A stretch of 5,679 bases of DNA, taken from Aurantimonadaceae bacterium (lineage in GTDB: Bacteria; Pseudomonadota; Alphaproteobacteria; Rhizobiales; Rhizobiaceae). Both the position numbers and the translations under genes were made by a program. Shown one piece after another: positions 4,930-5,679 of this stretch. The stretch lies in the NCBI GenBank assembly GCA_003232595.1, contig QIIJ01000476.1, forward strand, positions 1-5,679. The letters are read 5' to 3'. The notes below the pieces were generated by a model. That model saw only the letters and a program-made list of their open reading frames with translations, had not been told where the DNA came from and did no database searches. Within the stretch, counting starts at the first letter, position 1. Each line of letters begins with the position of its first letter.

Positions 4930-5679
4930 ATGAAAAAATTAATCGGGACATTGCTGCTGGCAGCAAGTTTGTCCGTAGCATCACTGGCCAACGCGATTGC
5001 CCAGGAAGTTGATGTCACTTTCATTGTTGTCAGTGATATTGATAAAATGGCCGATAAGAAGTCCAAACGCGGCGGATTTGCACGCGTCAATGCGCTTATC
5101 AAGGCAGAACGGGCAAAAGGCGGCAATGTGGTTTATGCCCTTGCCGGCGACTTCCTTTCGCCATCATTGATGTCGGGCTTCGACAAGGGCGAGCATATTG
5201 TCGAACTTATCAATATTGCACCACCTGATATTATCGCTCCAGGCAACCATGAATTTGACTTCGGCAAGGAAACATTCCTCAAGCGCATACTCGAACTGAA
5301 TTCAACAATACTTTCTGCCAACCTGCGCCGTGCCGACGGATCAAAAGTGCCTGGCATTGAAGACACCAATATGATGACTTATGGCGATGCGTCCGACCCG
5401 ATGAAAAGCATCAAAGTCGGCATTGTCGGCCTAACACTGGGGGATACACCTGAACTTTCCAGCCCGGGAGATTTAACATTTGCCCCGGTTATTGATACGG
5501 CCATGTCCAATGCCAAAGCGCTGCGTGAAGCAGGTGCTGACATTGTGGTTGCCGTCCTGCACGAAGGTTTGTCCGTTGATCTGGAACTTTACCAGTCCAG
5601 AGCTTTTGACTTTGTTCTTTCCGGACACGATCACGATCTGACGGTGCTGTATAATGGCCGGGCCGTGCTGGCCGAATCC
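4930..5679 (+). CDS. Periplasmic metallophosphatase / 5'-nucleotidase-like protein, N-terminal 250 residues, cut by right window edge
   Basis: The frame is open from ATG 4930 to the window end. Residues 1-24 form a signal peptide (basic KK, hydrophobic LIGTLLLAASLSVASLA, AxA sites at 20-22 and 22-24, then QEVD), so export to the periplasm is likely. The rest is the calcineurin-like metallophosphatase domain of the UshA/5'-nucleotidase family: AGDFLSPS (72-79, metal-bridging D74), PGNHEFDFG (104-112, N106 and H107), VLHEG (209-213, H211) and SGHDHD (231-236, H233 and H235). Motif I, normally D-x-H, reads SDID (35-38), so D36 is present but the usual histidine is Asp38. Full-length members run to about 500-650 residues and add a C-terminal substrate-binding 5_nucleotid_C domain, which lies beyond the window. 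Likely action is release of phosphate from nucleotides or cyclic nucleotides for salvage, but the substrate cannot be fixed from this part. A strong Shine-Dalgarno AGGAG lies 7 nt upstream. It is divergent from hemH. Confidence 0.9.
   Translation, partial: MKKLIGTLLLAASLSVASLANAIAQEVDVTFIVVSDIDKMADKKSKRGGFARVNALIKAERAKGGNVVYALAGDFLSPSLMSGFDKGEHIVELINIAPPDIIAPGNHEFDFGKETFLKRILELNSTILSANLRRADGSKVPGIEDTNMMTYGDASDPMKSIKVGIVGLTLGDTPELSSPGDLTFAPVIDTAMSNAKALREAGADIVVAVLHEGLSVDLELYQSRAFDFVLSGHDHDLTVLYNGRAVLAES

Noticed and set aside
1..5679. A new defence, mobile or other undescribed multi-gene system
   Set aside because: All intact genes belong to well-known families with intact signatures and housekeeping or envelope roles; there are no transposase, integrase, toxin-antitoxin, CRISPR or nuclease genes, tRNA-linked attachment sites or composition breaks visible.

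Overview
The window looks like an ordinary, tightly packed chromosomal segment of an alphaproteobacterium, most likely of the Hyphomicrobiales (Rhizobiales) type. I base this on the protein style of the ferrochelatase, the KpsF/GutQ-type isomerase with CBS domains and the paraslipin/NfeD pair, on the moderate GC content, and on TTAACC-rich intergenic DNA. The assignment is inference; no rRNA or other taxonomic marker is present.

Layout, left to right. (1) Positions 1-466, minus strand: the N-terminal part of a secreted or envelope protein that runs off the left edge. It was found by translating the minus strand by hand and starts with GTG. (2) A 174-bp divergent region (467-640) with a triplet of TTAACC-like boxes. 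(3) 641-1612, plus: D-arabinose 5-phosphate isomerase (kdsD/kpsF type), first step of Kdo synthesis for lipopolysaccharide. (4) 1615-2079 and 2083-3132, both minus: an NfeD-family membrane protein preceded by an SPFH/band-7 paraslipin; the two form a translationally coupled operon. (5) 3236-3721, plus: a GNAT N-acetyltransferase of the YhbS type. (6) 3718-4737, minus: ferrochelatase (hemH), whose stop codon overlaps that of the acetyltransferase. (7) A 192-bp divergent region (4738-4929). (8) 4930-5679, plus: a secreted metallophosphatase/5'-nucleotidase-like protein cut by the right edge.

Strand order is -, +, - -, +, -, +. There are three head-to-head intergenic regions, which must hold all the promoters, and two tail-to-tail junctions with essentially no space (a 2-nt gap and a 4-nt overlap), so no conventional intergenic terminator fits between those genes. 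There is no gene-free stretch over 300 bp.

The themes are cell envelope (isomerase for Kdo, secreted/envelope protein, paraslipin-NfeD membrane pair, periplasmic phosphatase) and heme synthesis. I see no mobile element, tRNA, rRNA, CRISPR array or clearly new system. The most interesting points are a changed metal-binding motif in the phosphatase, the overlapping convergent gene ends, and repeated or symmetrical motifs in the divergent promoter regions.
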